DNA of 64,000 bases from Diplonema japonicum (Eukaryota; Euglenozoa; Diplonemea; Diplonemida; Diplonemidae): the NCBI GenBank assembly GCA_964019335.1, contig OZ025667.1, positions 124,001 through 188,000 of the forward strand, in the 5' to 3' direction. The notes below the pieces were generated by a model that saw nothing but the letters and a program-made list of their open reading frames with translations, was not told the origin of the DNA and made no database searches. The translations under genes were made by a program, and so were the position numbers. Each line of letters opens with the position of its first letter. The first letter of the stretch is position 1. Positions 40,204 to 50,448 of the stretch are shown here, piece by piece.

Positions 40204-40567
40204 AATTAAACATTAAACAACGCCTTTTATTACGTACTTTTTTTTTTTTTTTTAGATGGGGGAAAAAACACTTTTCTTTTTTTTTTGAAAAAAAAGTAGC
40301 TTCCAACAACAAGTACCTATAGTATTCGAAACGTCCGTTTTTTTTTTTTTAATATTTTCTTTTGGTAGCTCCTTGCTTTTTCTTTGTCTCGCCCACCCCC
40401 ATCCACTCCGATGCGGTGTGGGTCTTTAGCTTTACAGTTCCCCCATCATCGCGAATTTTTCGCGCTTTTTTTCCCTTTTTTTTTTTCTCCTTTCTCTGAG
40501 AAGGTTCTTTGGAGAGCAAAAACAAAAAAAGGGGAGAAAGGAGGGAGGAGGCAGGGGGGAGAGGAAC
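40204..40567. other. Spacer with upstream element copy 4
   Basis: The spacer has T and A runs, the conserved element at 40415-40465 (about 100 nt before the TMEM138 start) and a purine-rich leader. I see no gene. Confidence 0.5.
40415..40465 (+). promoter_or_regulatory. Conserved upstream element, copy 4 of 5
   Basis: The left block is GGTGTGGGTCTTTAGCTTTA and the core TTCCCCCATCATCGCGAATT, followed by T. This is the closest copy to a start codon. Confidence 0.5.
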
Positions 40568-41107
40568 ATGGGGTTTTCCTATCTAACAAACGCCAGGGTG
40601 TCGATGGTGTTTGTAGTGTTGGATTTAGTAGCCACAGCATTGTCGAACACATTGCACAACGAGAAGACGAGCCAAGAGGATATTATAAATATCGTGATGA
40701 TCAGCGTCCAGGGTGTAATTGTGATGACAAACATAGCTATGGTCTTCTCATCCGTCAGCACTACTGTGAAATTCAAGGCTGGGCTTTTCGGGGAGCTTTT
40801 CAAGCTTTCGTACAAACCACTCATCGCAAACCTCCTTCATATCGGGCTGATGCCAATGCCTTGGGTCTACCGCCGTTGGGTGCTCAAATCGACCCTCTAC
40901 TGGGACGACAATATCTATCGAATCTTAGGTGGTGTATGCATTGCATCTGTGTTCCTTGTTGTATATTACACCATCAAACTGCATCTAAACCTGATCGATC
41001 CGTGTAACTACGATGCATTGTACCAAACTCACGGAAAGGAGCCAAATCCCGCATGGCTGGTAGGGATGCAAGCCAAGCAGCACAGACCAGCAATCAATGC
41101 TCAGTAG
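40568..41107 (+). CDS. TMEM138: TMEM138 homologue (ciliary transition-zone membrane protein)
   Basis: This is a 179-aa protein with four hydrophobic segments (about residues 10-28, 43-64, 85-105 and 124-144). The sequence follows vertebrate TMEM138: VQGVIVMTNIAMVFSSVSTT corresponds to QDIAVLFN, KFKAGLFGELF to FQAGLVNLLF, WVLKSTLYWDD to the WKNSNSFIWTD region, and the end LIDPCNYDALY to the GDPHFYQDS region. TMEM138 acts at the transition zone and in delivery of ciliary membrane proteins; loss in humans causes Joubert syndrome. Its presence implies a flagellated cell, as does meckelin 10 kb downstream on the same strand. The length is normal for the family (162 aa in human). Confidence 0.8.
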   Translation: MGFSYLTNARVSMVFVVLDLVATALSNTLHNEKTSQEDIINIVMISVQGVIVMTNIAMVFSSVSTTVKFKAGLFGELFKLSYKPLIANLLHIGLMPMPWVYRRWVLKSTLYWDDNIYRILGGVCIASVFLVVYYTIKLHLNLIDPCNYDALYQTHGKEPNPAWLVGMQAKQHRPAINAQ

Positions 41108-41242
41108 CTAGCTCGGTGGTCCTTTTTTAAAAGTTGGTAGATTTTTTTTTTGTTCAGTTTTTTTTTTTTTTTTTTCTTTCTTTCTCTTCCTCCTCTTTTT
41201 TTCCAAAAAGCAAAAGGGGGAAGGGGAGAGGAAGACGACACG

Positions 41243-42919
41243 ATGGATTTGTTCTCCAGGTTTAGGACAATAACAGCATCTATTGAGGTGCCTTACCAAG
41301 CAACGGAGGACGATGTGGCCAGCATTGCAGCGGCTGCCCATAACTTAACGGAAGGGTATTGCATTCGGTTTGAGGGGAGGCCTCTTTCAGGCGGTGGTAT
41401 GCTGGACCAGACGGACATCACCGAGGGCGATCTGTTGGAAGTAGAGGTCACACCCGAAAAGCTGGCCCAGAAAGAACTGGCACTCCGCGGCAAGAAATTC
41501 GCTTTGAATGATATTTTGTCCTCCATGCAGCACAAAGACTATGAGGTGTTGCAGCTACAGCTCGCTGCAGGAAAGCCCTCTTCGGACAAAAAAATCATGC
41601 AGCAGCTTTTTATCTCCGGTGACGATACGATGGCTGAGATCGTTGTGACCAGTGGTGTCGTCCCCGAATACCTGAAACTTTCTGAACAGCACAAATGCTT
41701 GTGGAGACGATTCATATCTCAGGGGTATTTCCCTCCCCCCGATGCTCTCTTCACCTTTTCGACGGTGAATAACATTGACTTCATGCTTGACGAATGTGGG
41801 TTGGACCTGACCGCGAGGTCGCTGCACGGGCTGAATATGCTACACTTTTGTGCTAAAAAAAATGTGTCGGCTCTCCTCGAAAAAGTCATCCAACGAGGAA
41901 AAATCCCCATTAATTCCGAAATACCCGCAACTGGCGAGACCCCTTTGGCCTTGGCTTTGCAGAAGGGTACCGACGCCGTGTCGGTTCTTCTCAATGCTGG
42001 TGCAGACATCAACTACACACCCGTCTGTAGTGAGTACGGAGCAATGCAACCTTTGATGTATCTCAGTTCCCCGGTGCATTATGAACTATTAGAGAAGCAC
42101 AATGCTGATTTTACCATGAGATCTTGCCGATCCAGCGAAACCATGATGCACGCTGCTGTAAGAAGGTTCCCAAGCACGAAAGGCAAAGAGTACATCGACG
42201 TTCTAAGAGGCAAAGGGTTGGGGTTGGAAGATAGAAACGTGATGGGCTCTACACCCCTCCACATTGCAATGCGTATTCAGAACCCCGGATGGGTGAGATT
42301 GCTGCTTGAAATGGGAGCGGACCCAATGGCGAGGGACAACGAGGGGAACACGATCTTACATTTCAACCACACGAGCGATGAAATATTAGAGACGATCGTC
42401 ATGGGGGTTGAAGATGTGGATGTCCAAAACGACAAAGGAGACACCCCGTTGCATATTCACCAAGACGCTAACGTAGCACGGCTGCTCGTGAAGCGGTGCT
42501 CTTTAACTATATACAACTGCTTGGGTGTCACGCCCCTTCATCTCCTGTACAAGCGAACTATAGAGTTTTCAAGTGTACTCCTAGAGAACAATGCCAAACT
42601 CATCGATTTCCCAGACGACTCGATGCACCGGACGCCCCTGCACTACGCTGTCGTTCATGAATCTTGGAGTATCATGAGTCTGTTGCTGGATAGAGGAGCC
42701 GACCCCCAGATCGCCGACCGCATGGACAATAACGTGCTGCATTTCATCGCGGAGAGCAAACCGAAACCAGGATTCGTCTGCAGATTGTTCAACTTGGACA
42801 TACACAACCTATTAGACATGAAAAACAAGTGGGGTGACACGCCCCTCGATTTAGCTTCAACACAATACTTTGAAGACCTTTGGTCCGTGACACTCCTTAA
42901 ACAGGAAAAGTGTCAGTAG
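41243..42919 (+). CDS. Ankyrin-repeat protein with N-terminal ubiquitin-like domain
   Basis: This is a 558-aa single-exon protein. The first ~75 residues resemble a ubiquitin-like beta-grasp fold: IRFEGRPLSGGGMLDQTDIT is followed by EGDLLEVEV, the pattern of short ubiquitin-like domains. From ~190 onward there are about ten ankyrin repeats, with clear examples TGETPLALALQKGTDAVSVL, GSTPLHIAMRIQNPGWVRLL, KGDTPLHIH, HRTPLHYAVVHESWSIMSLL and GDTPLDLA. Ankyrin arrays bind partner proteins, so an adaptor role, possibly in ubiquitin-related control, is inferred. No catalytic domain is visible. The start follows a T tract and purine-rich leader 135 nt after the TMEM138 stop. Confidence 0.85.
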   Translation: MDLFSRFRTITASIEVPYQATEDDVASIAAAAHNLTEGYCIRFEGRPLSGGGMLDQTDITEGDLLEVEVTPEKLAQKELALRGKKFALNDILSSMQHKDYEVLQLQLAAGKPSSDKKIMQQLFISGDDTMAEIVVTSGVVPEYLKLSEQHKCLWRRFISQGYFPPPDALFTFSTVNNIDFMLDECGLDLTARSLHGLNMLHFCAKKNVSALLEKVIQRGKIPINSEIPATGETPLALALQKGTDAVSVLLNAGADINYTPVCSEYGAMQPLMYLSSPVHYELLEKHNADFTMRSCRSSETMMHAAVRRFPSTKGKEYIDVLRGKGLGLEDRNVMGSTPLHIAMRIQNPGWVRLLLEMGADPMARDNEGNTILHFNHTSDEILETIVMGVEDVDVQNDKGDTPLHIHQDANVARLLVKRCSLTIYNCLGVTPLHLLYKRTIEFSSVLLENNAKLIDFPDDSMHRTPLHYAVVHESWSIMSLLLDRGADPQIADRMDNNVLHFIAESKPKPGFVCRLFNLDIHNLLDMKNKWGDTPLDLASTQYFEDLWSVTLLKQEKCQ

Positions 42920-43455
42920 CACACTACCTATCCTTGTGTCAGCTACTGAGTCTCCATTCTATTCTTTTTTTTAAGTCTCCTTTCCCCGTTTTTTTTTTTT
43001 TTTTTTTTTGGGGGGCCAATGTTTCCAACCTCCCTGTGGTGGTTCCTGGTAATTGTGGTTTGGAGAAACACAAGCGAAAGGGAAACTCTCGTTCTAAAGC
43101 CGTACACGTGGGGAAACCTGGACGGGGGTGGAGAGCCCACCCTACGCGTGGCGCCAGTTAGCATCGCCCTCAACGGAGAGTCCCTTATCCCATTACATCG
43201 AACAAGGAGGTGGCTTCACCAGGTCAGGCAAGTAGCCTCCCCGCGGCATCGTGCCAGTGAAGCAAGCCTCCCACAACTCTCTAGTTGGTGTTTAATTGCT
43301 TCTGTGGCCCCTCTCCCTATTTCAATTTCCAAGCTTTCTTTACCTCTCCACTTTTACTTTCTACGGGACCACAGGGGACTTGGGAGGCTTCGGGGCGAAG
43401 TTTCACAAGGGCGGCCGCTGTGTCACATACTGCATGGCACCACTAAAATCGAGAC

Positions 43456-43499
<44 letters not shown>

Positions 43500-43532
43500 G
43501 TATTCTCTGAAGCAATTCTGCACCACAGTGGG
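42920..43532. other. Spacer with possible short ORF, LINE-like tail and long T tract
   Basis: A 163-codon open frame starts at 43019 with a signal-peptide-like stretch (MFPTSLWWFLVIVVW) but runs into poly-Phe and has no family match, so it is not called. The T tract at 43459-43496 (38 T) followed by ACAG is the strongest splice-acceptor-like signal of the window. A LINE-like tail lies at 43405-43460. Confidence 0.4.
43405..43460 (+). mobile_element. Possible LINE-type 3' tail
   Basis: The 14-mer TGTCACATACTGCA is shared exactly with the solo tail at 32594-32640. The order GGCG, CACATACTGCA, GG, CC, AAA resembles the 3' end of the LINE fragment at 57568-59080. The match is short, so this is tentative. 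Confidence 0.3.
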
Positions 43533-45449
43533 ATGGAGACCGGTTCCCATGACAATGCAATGGAGGACTTCCTTCGGATGAGCGAGTACGAGCTGGTTGG
43601 CGGGGCCCCTGCGATAGAAAAGCTGAGAAATCGTAAGCAAGCCAAAACAAGGAGGTTCAGCTACCTGCACGGAAGGGTTGAAAGGAAGGGGAGTCACCCT
43701 AGCCCGTTGGTAATGAGAGCCAATGAAAGCGCATGCAAGCTGGTGATGGCCGATGATGAGAAAGATTACATCAAGGAGGAGGACAGGACCAACACCGACG
43801 ATGCTTTTGTCACGGACGTAGTGTCAGCCGCTGAGAAGGCGAGGGCACAGTTCGACATTGAGGCGAGCCTTATGCTGGAGACTATAAGGGGTCTTTCCGT
43901 GTCGAGAGAGCTGCACTCTCCAGAGCCTGCTGCAGCCCCGTCGCCCTCTCACACGTACGTTGCTGCCCCTGTACGCAGGGCATCCACAGACTCCAACTAC
44001 TCCTTCAGTGACGTTACTGACGCCAAAGAGCTGGTGGCGAACAGGATACGCTTCTTGCGCAAGAACCCTAAAAAGCAAGCAACCTTGTCTCGGAAAGCGC
44101 ACGAACAGCGGCGGGCACGGGAGGACGCTTACAAGGTCAACTATGTTGTTCGCAACAAGGAGCACATCGGGCTCAGACCGCACTCCCCTTTGCCATCGCC
44201 GAAGAAGAAGCCTTCGCAGATACGAGCGGAGCAAGACGAACAGTGGATGATGTCGAAGACATCACGGCAGCTGAAACGCGAGCAACAAGCACGGGAGGAG
44301 GAGGAAGCGGTACATGCACAGAAGCTCCTGACAGCAGTGTTCATGGGACTGCACATGAAGGAGATGAAGCGGCGTGTTGCAGAGGCGAAGTGGGAAGTGA
44401 TCGAAACCCACCGCAAGGTGTGGGCGGCACTAGTATTACAGAGACGTGTCTTTGCAAGAATATCCGCACGGAGGGAGGCGGCAAGGGCGATACCAGGTGT
44501 GGCAGCAATGGCAGAGCTGGTTCAGAAACGAAAGAAGAAGCAAGCGGAGCTTGCACTGGAGAAGGAGAAAGGGAGGGCCATGGGCGTTGTGCTGCACACG
44601 ATACGACTCACAGCCGGGTGCGTGCAGATGAGGGCACGGTTTGCACGGACACTGTTTATGAAAAGACTCAGAGTCCTACAAAGATTCGGGAGAAACGTAG
44701 TTCGCAGGAAGAGATTCCAACTATTCTTAATGGAGATGCAATGGAGGGCAGAGGAACAACACTTATCCTTGCAGCACAGGGTCAGCGACATGACACGACT
44801 GAGGGGAACACTAGGGAAGTTTTTATCATGGCGGGACGCGGAGAAGAAGATCCACATGACGAAGGACATCGCAACGCTGTGGCGGGAGTCGCTTCCGTGG
44901 GATCAGAAGACGTTCACGTTGTTGGCGTCTCTGGCGGAGATGAAGGCACACCAACTTTCAGACGTCGAGTTGCGAAGCGTGGCAACTGACTTGGGGTACC
45001 TTTCCTTCGGCAGCTATGTCGTCCCTGCACAGTACAGGAAAGAGATACTAAGCAGGGAACTACAGCAGCGAAGACGTTCATTTCAAATGCAGATGCCAGG
45101 GTACAAGAACGCTTTAATGAGATGGACAACGGAACAAGCACTTCTCGAGACACATGTCACCCACGAACTGGAAGGTGTCCAAGCAAGATTACTAAAGATA
45201 GCTGGTGCAAAGGCCCCACCCCAGTACCCCACGTGGTCTGTTATAATCGATGTGTCGGAGTTACATGAATGGATTGAAAAGGGATGGAGGGTACCTGTCC
45301 CGTCTACTGATAAACATTTTGACCTCAAGGCAGCAAGAAGGAGGAGCACCGCGACTTTCGCGCAGATGTCACCCCGTGGTGAGGACTGGACGAGAAAGAG
45401 CCTTTTTGACCCAAAACGGAAGCGGTCGTATGTAAAGCAAGATCACTGA
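43533..45449 (+). CDS. Basic coiled-coil, IQ-like protein
   Basis: This is a 638-aa single-exon protein. The N-terminal third is acidic and then Ser/Pro-rich. Residues ~230-440 are long, charged helices with repeated Arg-rich segments such as LVLQRRVFARISARREAARA and FMKRLRVLQRFGRNVVRRKR, which resemble IQ-type calmodulin-binding helices though without a full IQxxxRGxxxR. The C-terminal part (AQYRKEILSRELQQRRRSFQ) is again helical, ending in a basic tail. Such proteins are common among axonemal or cytoskeletal components, but no specific family is recognised. The ATG comes 32 nt after a 38-T tract plus ACAG. Confidence 0.7.
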   Translation: METGSHDNAMEDFLRMSEYELVGGAPAIEKLRNRKQAKTRRFSYLHGRVERKGSHPSPLVMRANESACKLVMADDEKDYIKEEDRTNTDDAFVTDVVSAAEKARAQFDIEASLMLETIRGLSVSRELHSPEPAAAPSPSHTYVAAPVRRASTDSNYSFSDVTDAKELVANRIRFLRKNPKKQATLSRKAHEQRRAREDAYKVNYVVRNKEHIGLRPHSPLPSPKKKPSQIRAEQDEQWMMSKTSRQLKREQQAREEEEAVHAQKLLTAVFMGLHMKEMKRRVAEAKWEVIETHRKVWAALVLQRRVFARISARREAARAIPGVAAMAELVQKRKKKQAELALEKEKGRAMGVVLHTIRLTAGCVQMRARFARTLFMKRLRVLQRFGRNVVRRKRFQLFLMEMQWRAEEQHLSLQHRVSDMTRLRGTLGKFLSWRDAEKKIHMTKDIATLWRESLPWDQKTFTLLASLAEMKAHQLSDVELRSVATDLGYLSFGSYVVPAQYRKEILSRELQQRRRSFQMQMPGYKNALMRWTTEQALLETHVTHELEGVQARLLKIAGAKAPPQYPTWSVIIDVSELHEWIEKGWRVPVPSTDKHFDLKAARRRSTATFAQMSPRGEDWTRKSLFDPKRKRSYVKQDH

Positions 45450-46334
45450 AAGGGGAAAAAAAGGAAAAAAAAAGAGAGAGAAAAAATCACACTGGTCCAT
45501 GGTATGGTATGAACCACTACGCAACATTTCCCAGCTCTTTGGCGGCAGATGAAGAAGAATCTTTTTTGGTTGGATATGGGGGTATTTCCTCCCCCCCCCT
45601 TTTTTTTTCATCCGAAGAGAGGTTTTTTAATTTATCTGCAAATTGCAAGAATGCAATGGAGAGAACAAAAGAAAAGAAAACAAAAAAGTTGTAAAAGCCC
45701 CCCCTCCCCAAAGAATTACTAAAAAGCTGATAAAGTTAGAACGGAAAAAAAAACGTTCAGTCCGGGTTCCGGTGTTTATGGCCCTTCGGTTTGCTTTGCC
45801 ATGGCCATAGTCTTTCTCAGTTTTAATTTAATTTGGAGTCGAAAGGAACAATGAATTATTGCGGGACCCCCTCCCTGCTACCTTTTATTTTATTTCTCTT
45901 TCTCTTCTCTTTCCACAAAAAAGTCCGTTTATTCTTTTGCTTTTTCATTCTCTCTCTTTCTCTCTCTTTTTTTTGTTTTAACAATATTATTGTCGAGACT
46001 AAAAACTAGTTGATGGCAGCGTAATGAGCTATTTTATTAGGTAAAATTCCGCTCGTGCGCACAAACAAATGGAGCGCCAAACTAGTTTTTTCTTCTTCCC
46101 TCGGTTGCAAAGGGGAAGAAAAAAAAGAACACCCCCCCCCCCCCCCGCCCCACCCCCATCCGGTGAAAACTATAACCCGGGAGAGGGACACCGAAATCCT
46201 GCGAAAACAGAAAAAAGAAAAGAAAAAACTTTTTTCTTTTTATTCTCTCCTTTTTTTTTTTTTTGTTTTTGTTTTTTTTTGTTTGAATAATTTTTTCTTG
46301 TCTCACCAATTCACTCACCTGGAAGGAGGAGGGG

Positions 46335-46375
<41 letters not shown>

Positions 46376-46381
46376 GAACAA
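45450..46381. other. Spacer with repeat family 3 copy 2 and long poly-A
   Basis: I see no gene. The spacer has T/A-rich sequence, a repeat copy at 46051-46094, a C run (46131-46146) and a ~40-nt A run just before the next ATG. An open frame extends upstream through that A run as poly-lysine but is not taken as coding. Confidence 0.5.
46051..46094. repeat. Dispersed short repeat family 3, copy 2
   Basis: GCTCGTGCGCACAAACAAAT is followed by GGAGCGCCAAACTAGTTTTT. It matches 5943-5996 apart from the length of an internal A run. Confidence 0.45.
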
Positions 46382-47308
46382 ATGAAAAACACACCAGTGT
46401 GGATAACGATAACTATAGCAGCTTTGGCGACCGTGTGCAATGCACAAACCTGCACCTCAGCCACCTCGGATAGGTACGTGGGGTACTCGGGCTCCGTACG
46501 GTTCGTGGGGACGAGCACCTTTCAAGAGCTAGTGAACTTAGGCACAGGGGACACCATTGCCATTACATGCGTGACGCTGACAGAAACCCTGGGAAACGGG
46601 ACGTGCAATGTAGCAAGCATGCTTCACATCTGCAGAGACAATGTAACTGCTTCAAGTTGCCAAAGCTTGAACGCGATGCTGCAGGGAGCCCGGGACGTCT
46701 CCTTTGGAGGAACGTCCACTGTGTACAACTGGCTCCTCGCATTCGATGGAAGAGGGAAACCTGCGGACTGCTACTCCGGTACCGGCTGGGCTCTGTCAGT
46801 CGATATTATCAAATACGTATCGACAGGGGATGATGGGTCGTCCTCTGTAGCGGTGTCAGTCATAGCTGTTGTTGTTGTTGTTTTGATTGTGCTTCTCATT
46901 GCACTTGTGTTAGGGGTGTATATGCATCAGAAATCTGTGAATGCGAGGACGCATGAGGTGCCGGCACATCAAATGACTGTTGAGGAGGATCCTCAGCCTT
47001 ATGTAACAAAGAATCCCATTCATTCTACTTTTACTGGCGGGCCTGGTCAGAGTTATTCGGCTTCTCCCGTTCCGGTGGCTGTGCATCAGCCTGGGTCGCC
47101 TGTCCCGCCTTTAACTCCTCTCGACCGGAATATCGCGACGCAGTCCGCCTTCTCTCCTTCTCCTGTCCCGTATGACGCCACGCCTGAGTTTCATGAGGAC
47201 CCTCTTGTCGTTGCGTGTGCCGATTGTGGGGCGCAGATCGGCCATTACAACACTACCCCTACTTGTCCTGTGACAGGTGCCATGCACCCTGATAAGTTAG
47301 CTACATGA
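46382..47308 (+). CDS. Type I membrane protein with signal peptide and Cys-rich ectodomain
   Basis: This is a 308-aa protein. A signal peptide (MKNTPVWITITIAALATVCN, cleavage likely near AQT) is followed by a ~130-residue ectodomain with eight or so cysteines. A Val-rich transmembrane helix follows (about residues 157-182, including VAVSVIAVVVVVLIVLLIAL), then a Pro/Ser-rich cytoplasmic tail. That tail ends with two CxxC/C-containing motifs (VVACADCGAQIG and TTPTCPVTGAM) that could bind a metal. No family is recognised. It could be a surface receptor or cell-surface structural protein. The start is placed after the A run because the upstream frame is homopolymer-derived. Confidence 0.7.
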   Translation: MKNTPVWITITIAALATVCNAQTCTSATSDRYVGYSGSVRFVGTSTFQELVNLGTGDTIAITCVTLTETLGNGTCNVASMLHICRDNVTASSCQSLNAMLQGARDVSFGGTSTVYNWLLAFDGRGKPADCYSGTGWALSVDIIKYVSTGDDGSSSVAVSVIAVVVVVLIVLLIALVLGVYMHQKSVNARTHEVPAHQMTVEEDPQPYVTKNPIHSTFTGGPGQSYSASPVPVAVHQPGSPVPPLTPLDRNIATQSAFSPSPVPYDATPEFHEDPLVVACADCGAQIGHYNTTPTCPVTGAMHPDKLAT

Positions 47309-47411
47309 TTTTTTTTGTTTTTTTTTTTTATATTGTATTTTTTTTTTTTTTTTAGTAAAAATAAAGTAACAATAGAAGGAGAGCATTTTTTTTTTTTTTA
47401 TTATTATTTAA

Positions 47412-48500
47412 TACATCAACCCACGGGGATGGCGCACGGACACGGTGGAGCACATCCCGATGGCGGAAGGAGAAGAAGACGAGGATGAAGACGAGGCTGA
47501 AGATGAACAAGAAGAAGAAGAAGAGAAAGGACAGGACACCGAAAAGTGGCTGATTGCGGAGGCGAGGAAGCAAGAAGCTAAGCAGGCCGAACCCACGACG
47601 GCACACTGCGACATCTGCGGTCAGGAGCAACAGCTGCCCAACATGCTGGAGCACGCACTGTGGGAGTGCGAAAAGGCCAAGGAAGTGCAACAGCGGGAAG
47701 AACACGAAGGCATGACGCGCAGGGGGCTGGAACCGTGTACGAAGCTGCATGGCATCCTGCCAGGGGAGCAGGGAAGGATGTCAGGGAAAGGCTCGAAGGA
47801 ACGCAGAGGTACCTGCTGGCGGTGGTGGGGGAGCGGGACGCTGCCCTACAAGCGAAGAGGCAGGAGGTGTACCACACACACCAGTGGCTGGAGATCACAC
47901 AAGGTCAAGAACACCCAGTACCGTCGGACAAGGACTTCGGCAAGCTACCGGCAGGGGATGTCCTACGGGAGTACACGAAGGAGGTGCTGAGGTGGATGCG
48001 GCAACTGCGCTGGTATGCAGGCAGCAGGAACACGTCAGTGTCGACGGTGGAGCTGGCACTGGATTTCGAGAACGTGACCGGGAAGACCCTTGGAGGGAAG
48101 CTGGGGGATCTCGCAGAGGTACAGCAGAAAGCGAGGAGATTGCATGGACTGATGAAGAAGATCTGGCACACATTGGAGCTAGGGAGGGTACTGAAGAAGG
48201 TGAAAGGAAGGAGGGCCTTCCCAGCTGAGCCGAGCACAAGAGTGCACACACTACGATCTATCGGGAGGACAAAGGCGGTGATCGGATGGAACAGGAGGGC
48301 GATATTTGCATCACCGAAGACCAAGCATGACCTAGAGGCGTTGAAAGGACAATGGGCGAGAGAACGAAGAGAAAAAGCGGCCAGGCTGGGGAGAAGGCCG
48401 GCAAGACCACCAAAGGAGGAGAAACCGCTGCTGAAAGGGGATAGGTGCAGGTAGAAGATGAGAACAAGGGGGCGTCTCACAAAGACTTCCTTTAACTCAT
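47412..48500 (+). mobile_element. Non-LTR retrotransposon 3' fragment, copy 1 (degenerate)
   Basis: This is 5'-truncated LINE sequence preserving only the region after the reverse transcriptase. It carries a zinc-finger-like CDICGQEQQLPNMLEHALWE followed by C. Its later part aligns with the copy at 57568-59080: STVELALDFENVTG against SRLELAVDFIATEG, and VHTLRSIGRTKAVIGW then FASPKTKHDLE against VHSLRTLGYYNGSIRGY then FASPATRHILE. Confidence 0.65.
47445..48454 (+). pseudogene. LINE ORF2 C-terminal pseudogene
   Basis: The coding remains occupy two frames. The first (from 47445) carries an acidic stretch and the CCHC/H-like finger. Homology then shifts to the second frame near 47725 (YEAAWHPARGAGKDVRERLE matches the intact copy's HTTAWHCDGGARAELQLMMA) and runs to the stop at 48452-48454. 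At least one frameshift therefore breaks it. No reverse transcriptase or endonuclease domain remains. Insertion relics like this cannot move on their own. Confidence 0.65.
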
Positions 48501-49258
48501 ATATATTTTATTTCTTTTTTTTTTTATAATTATTGTCCGGATTAGTTTGTTCGTCAAAGAAAGAAGAAAAAAAAAAATAAAAGAAGAAGAAAGAAAAAGT
48601 ACCAAAACGGGGGAAACAAAAGAATGGGAAGGAGGGGTGCTGCTACCCGGGGTGGGGTATGGGGGTGTTTACCCCCCAGATTTTCTTTTGTTTCCGTCTT
48701 TGTCATGTACGATATAGTAATGGGGGGGAAAAAAAAACTGATGGGAGATTTGTACTGGTGGGGAAAAGAAACTGGGCGGTTTTGCGCCGATTTTGAAATT
48801 TCCCATTACACAGCAGTCCCTTTTATTTTTCTCTGTTTTTTTCCCCCTCTTTTTTTCCTTTTTTCCTTTCTTCCCCGTAGTGGTAGGTTTTAAAACAAAA
48901 ACATATTCTGACACAAAAGAATGTTAAACAAAAGCTTTTTTTTTTTGTCATACCTTGCAACTTAAAAGTTTTTAGGCTACTTTTTAGGACTTTAGGCTTG
49001 CCCCCCCCCAAAAAAAACCCCCCCTGAAGTTTTAGGAGTTTTTAAGGATTCGAGTTCAAAGTTTTTTTTTTTTTTTTTTCTTTTTGGGTTGCAAGGTAAT
49101 TTTGTAGGGAAAAAAAAAAGTGAAATTTTTTATTTTTAGTAAATTCTTTTTTTTTTAAATTTTTTTTTAAAATAAACCACAACCCCCTTCCCCAGAGGAA
49201 CGAAAGAAAGCCAAGCGAGCTGCACGCATGCTGGTGGCCTGCAGGTGGGGTGGGAGGA
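48501..49258. other. Spacer with inverted repeat
   Basis: I see no gene. The spacer has A/T runs, a near-palindromic G/C patch near 48653-48680, and a 10-bp inverted repeat TACCTTGCAA (48951-48960) / TTGCAAGGTA (49089-49098) bounding a T/G-rich segment. Confidence 0.4.
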
Positions 49259-50448
49259 ATGTCTGAAACACGCATAGCAGAGTTAGAAGACGAGAACAAG
49301 AAGTTACTGAGCGAGAACCAAAAGCTGAAGAGCGAGGTAGAATGCCTTAACAAAACAATCATGATGCTAGCAAGGGGTGGGGACAGCGCACCAGCAGGCG
49401 GGGTTGTATTGGGTGCACCACCAATGCATCACCACCACCACCATCACCATGCGCACCACCACCACCATCATCACGGCCATCATCATGCACCTGTAGCATC
49501 TGGACCACCCCCACCCGCGTCAAGCACCGTAAAGTCAAGGTCGCCTAAAAAGGACAAAGGGAAAACATCCCGCGTGAAGGGTGAAGCATTAAAACGGCAT
49601 AGTAGAACACCGTCCCGACCGCCTGACAGGGATCGGGAACGAGGGGGGAACCGCGAACCGTTGCTTCCAATGTCTGGAGACAAGTACCTCCCTGTACCGA
49701 TCGAGACACGGAAACGAAGCCATACAAGCAGCATGGCAGCATCTTTGCAGAAAACACTGATGGACCGTGAGCGGCGGGGTGCGGAGAAGGGGAAGGTCGG
49801 GATGATGCCAACGTTGTGGAAACCACCCGAATCTGTTTGGCAACGGTTCACAGGGACCTTCGGGCAAAACGACGCGGAACTTGAACCAGAACCGCCTTTC
49901 AAGGTACAGAAGGTAGCCGATTTATCGCAAGACAAAAGGTTCAAACAGGCCATGTTGTCGTGCCTGGTGTTCAACCTGCTGGTCAAAGGGGACATTGGCC
50001 AGCTTCCTCCCTCAACTCTCTCCTCCGCAGCACGTGGTCTGTACCGCCTCAACGATGGTGATCTTGTGAAGCTGAAGCAGTCGTGCGAAGCCCGCCCCGC
50101 CCAAGCATCACATCTCATCTCCATCTTGTACAAGATGCTTACCGTCCTCATCTGGCACTCTGCAGAGAGCGTCGCGGATATCTTGGATGTTTGCCACCGG
50201 CTGCTTAAGAAACAACAAGGAAGCGATGCTGTGGGGCAGGCGGAGATGCTTGAAGTCTCAGCGCGGTTGTCCCATGTATCACCGCTTGATCAGCAGGTGT
50301 GCGGGATTATAAAAAAGAATACTATTTCAACCAGATTGCGTTCAGCACCGACTACCCTCCTTACTCACTCCCAGCAGTTTCGAAGAGGGTGCAGGCAATC
50401 GCCCAGAAAATACATGCGCTTTTGCAGAGTAAAATGAAAGATTACTGA
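49259..50448 (+). CDS. Histidine-rich protein with N-terminal coiled coil
   Basis: Exons 49259-50296 and 50335-50448 give 383 aa. The 38-nt intron (GTGTGC...AACCAG) changes the tail from a basic unlikely sequence to AFSTDYPPYSLPAVSKRVQA and IAQKIHALLQSKMKDY, which looks like real helix. The first ~35 residues form a leucine-zipper-like coiled coil. Residues ~60-82 are almost pure His (two blocks of seven or eight), a possible metal-binding or phase-separating stretch. A basic Ser/Arg-rich part and a helical C-terminal domain (~215-350) with no recognised family follow. The start is the ATG of MSETRIAELEDEN. A nuclear or cytoskeletal scaffold is possible, but function is unknown. Confidence 0.65.

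Noticed and set aside
43019-43510. 163-codon frame with a signal-peptide-like start
   Set aside because: It runs into poly-Phe from a T tract, overlaps a LINE-like tail and has no family match; kept only as a note in the spacer entry.
46055-46381. Upstream in-frame extension of the type I membrane protein
   Set aside because: It is encoded by T, C and A runs (poly-Phe, poly-Pro, poly-Lys), and the downstream ATG yields a clean signal peptide.
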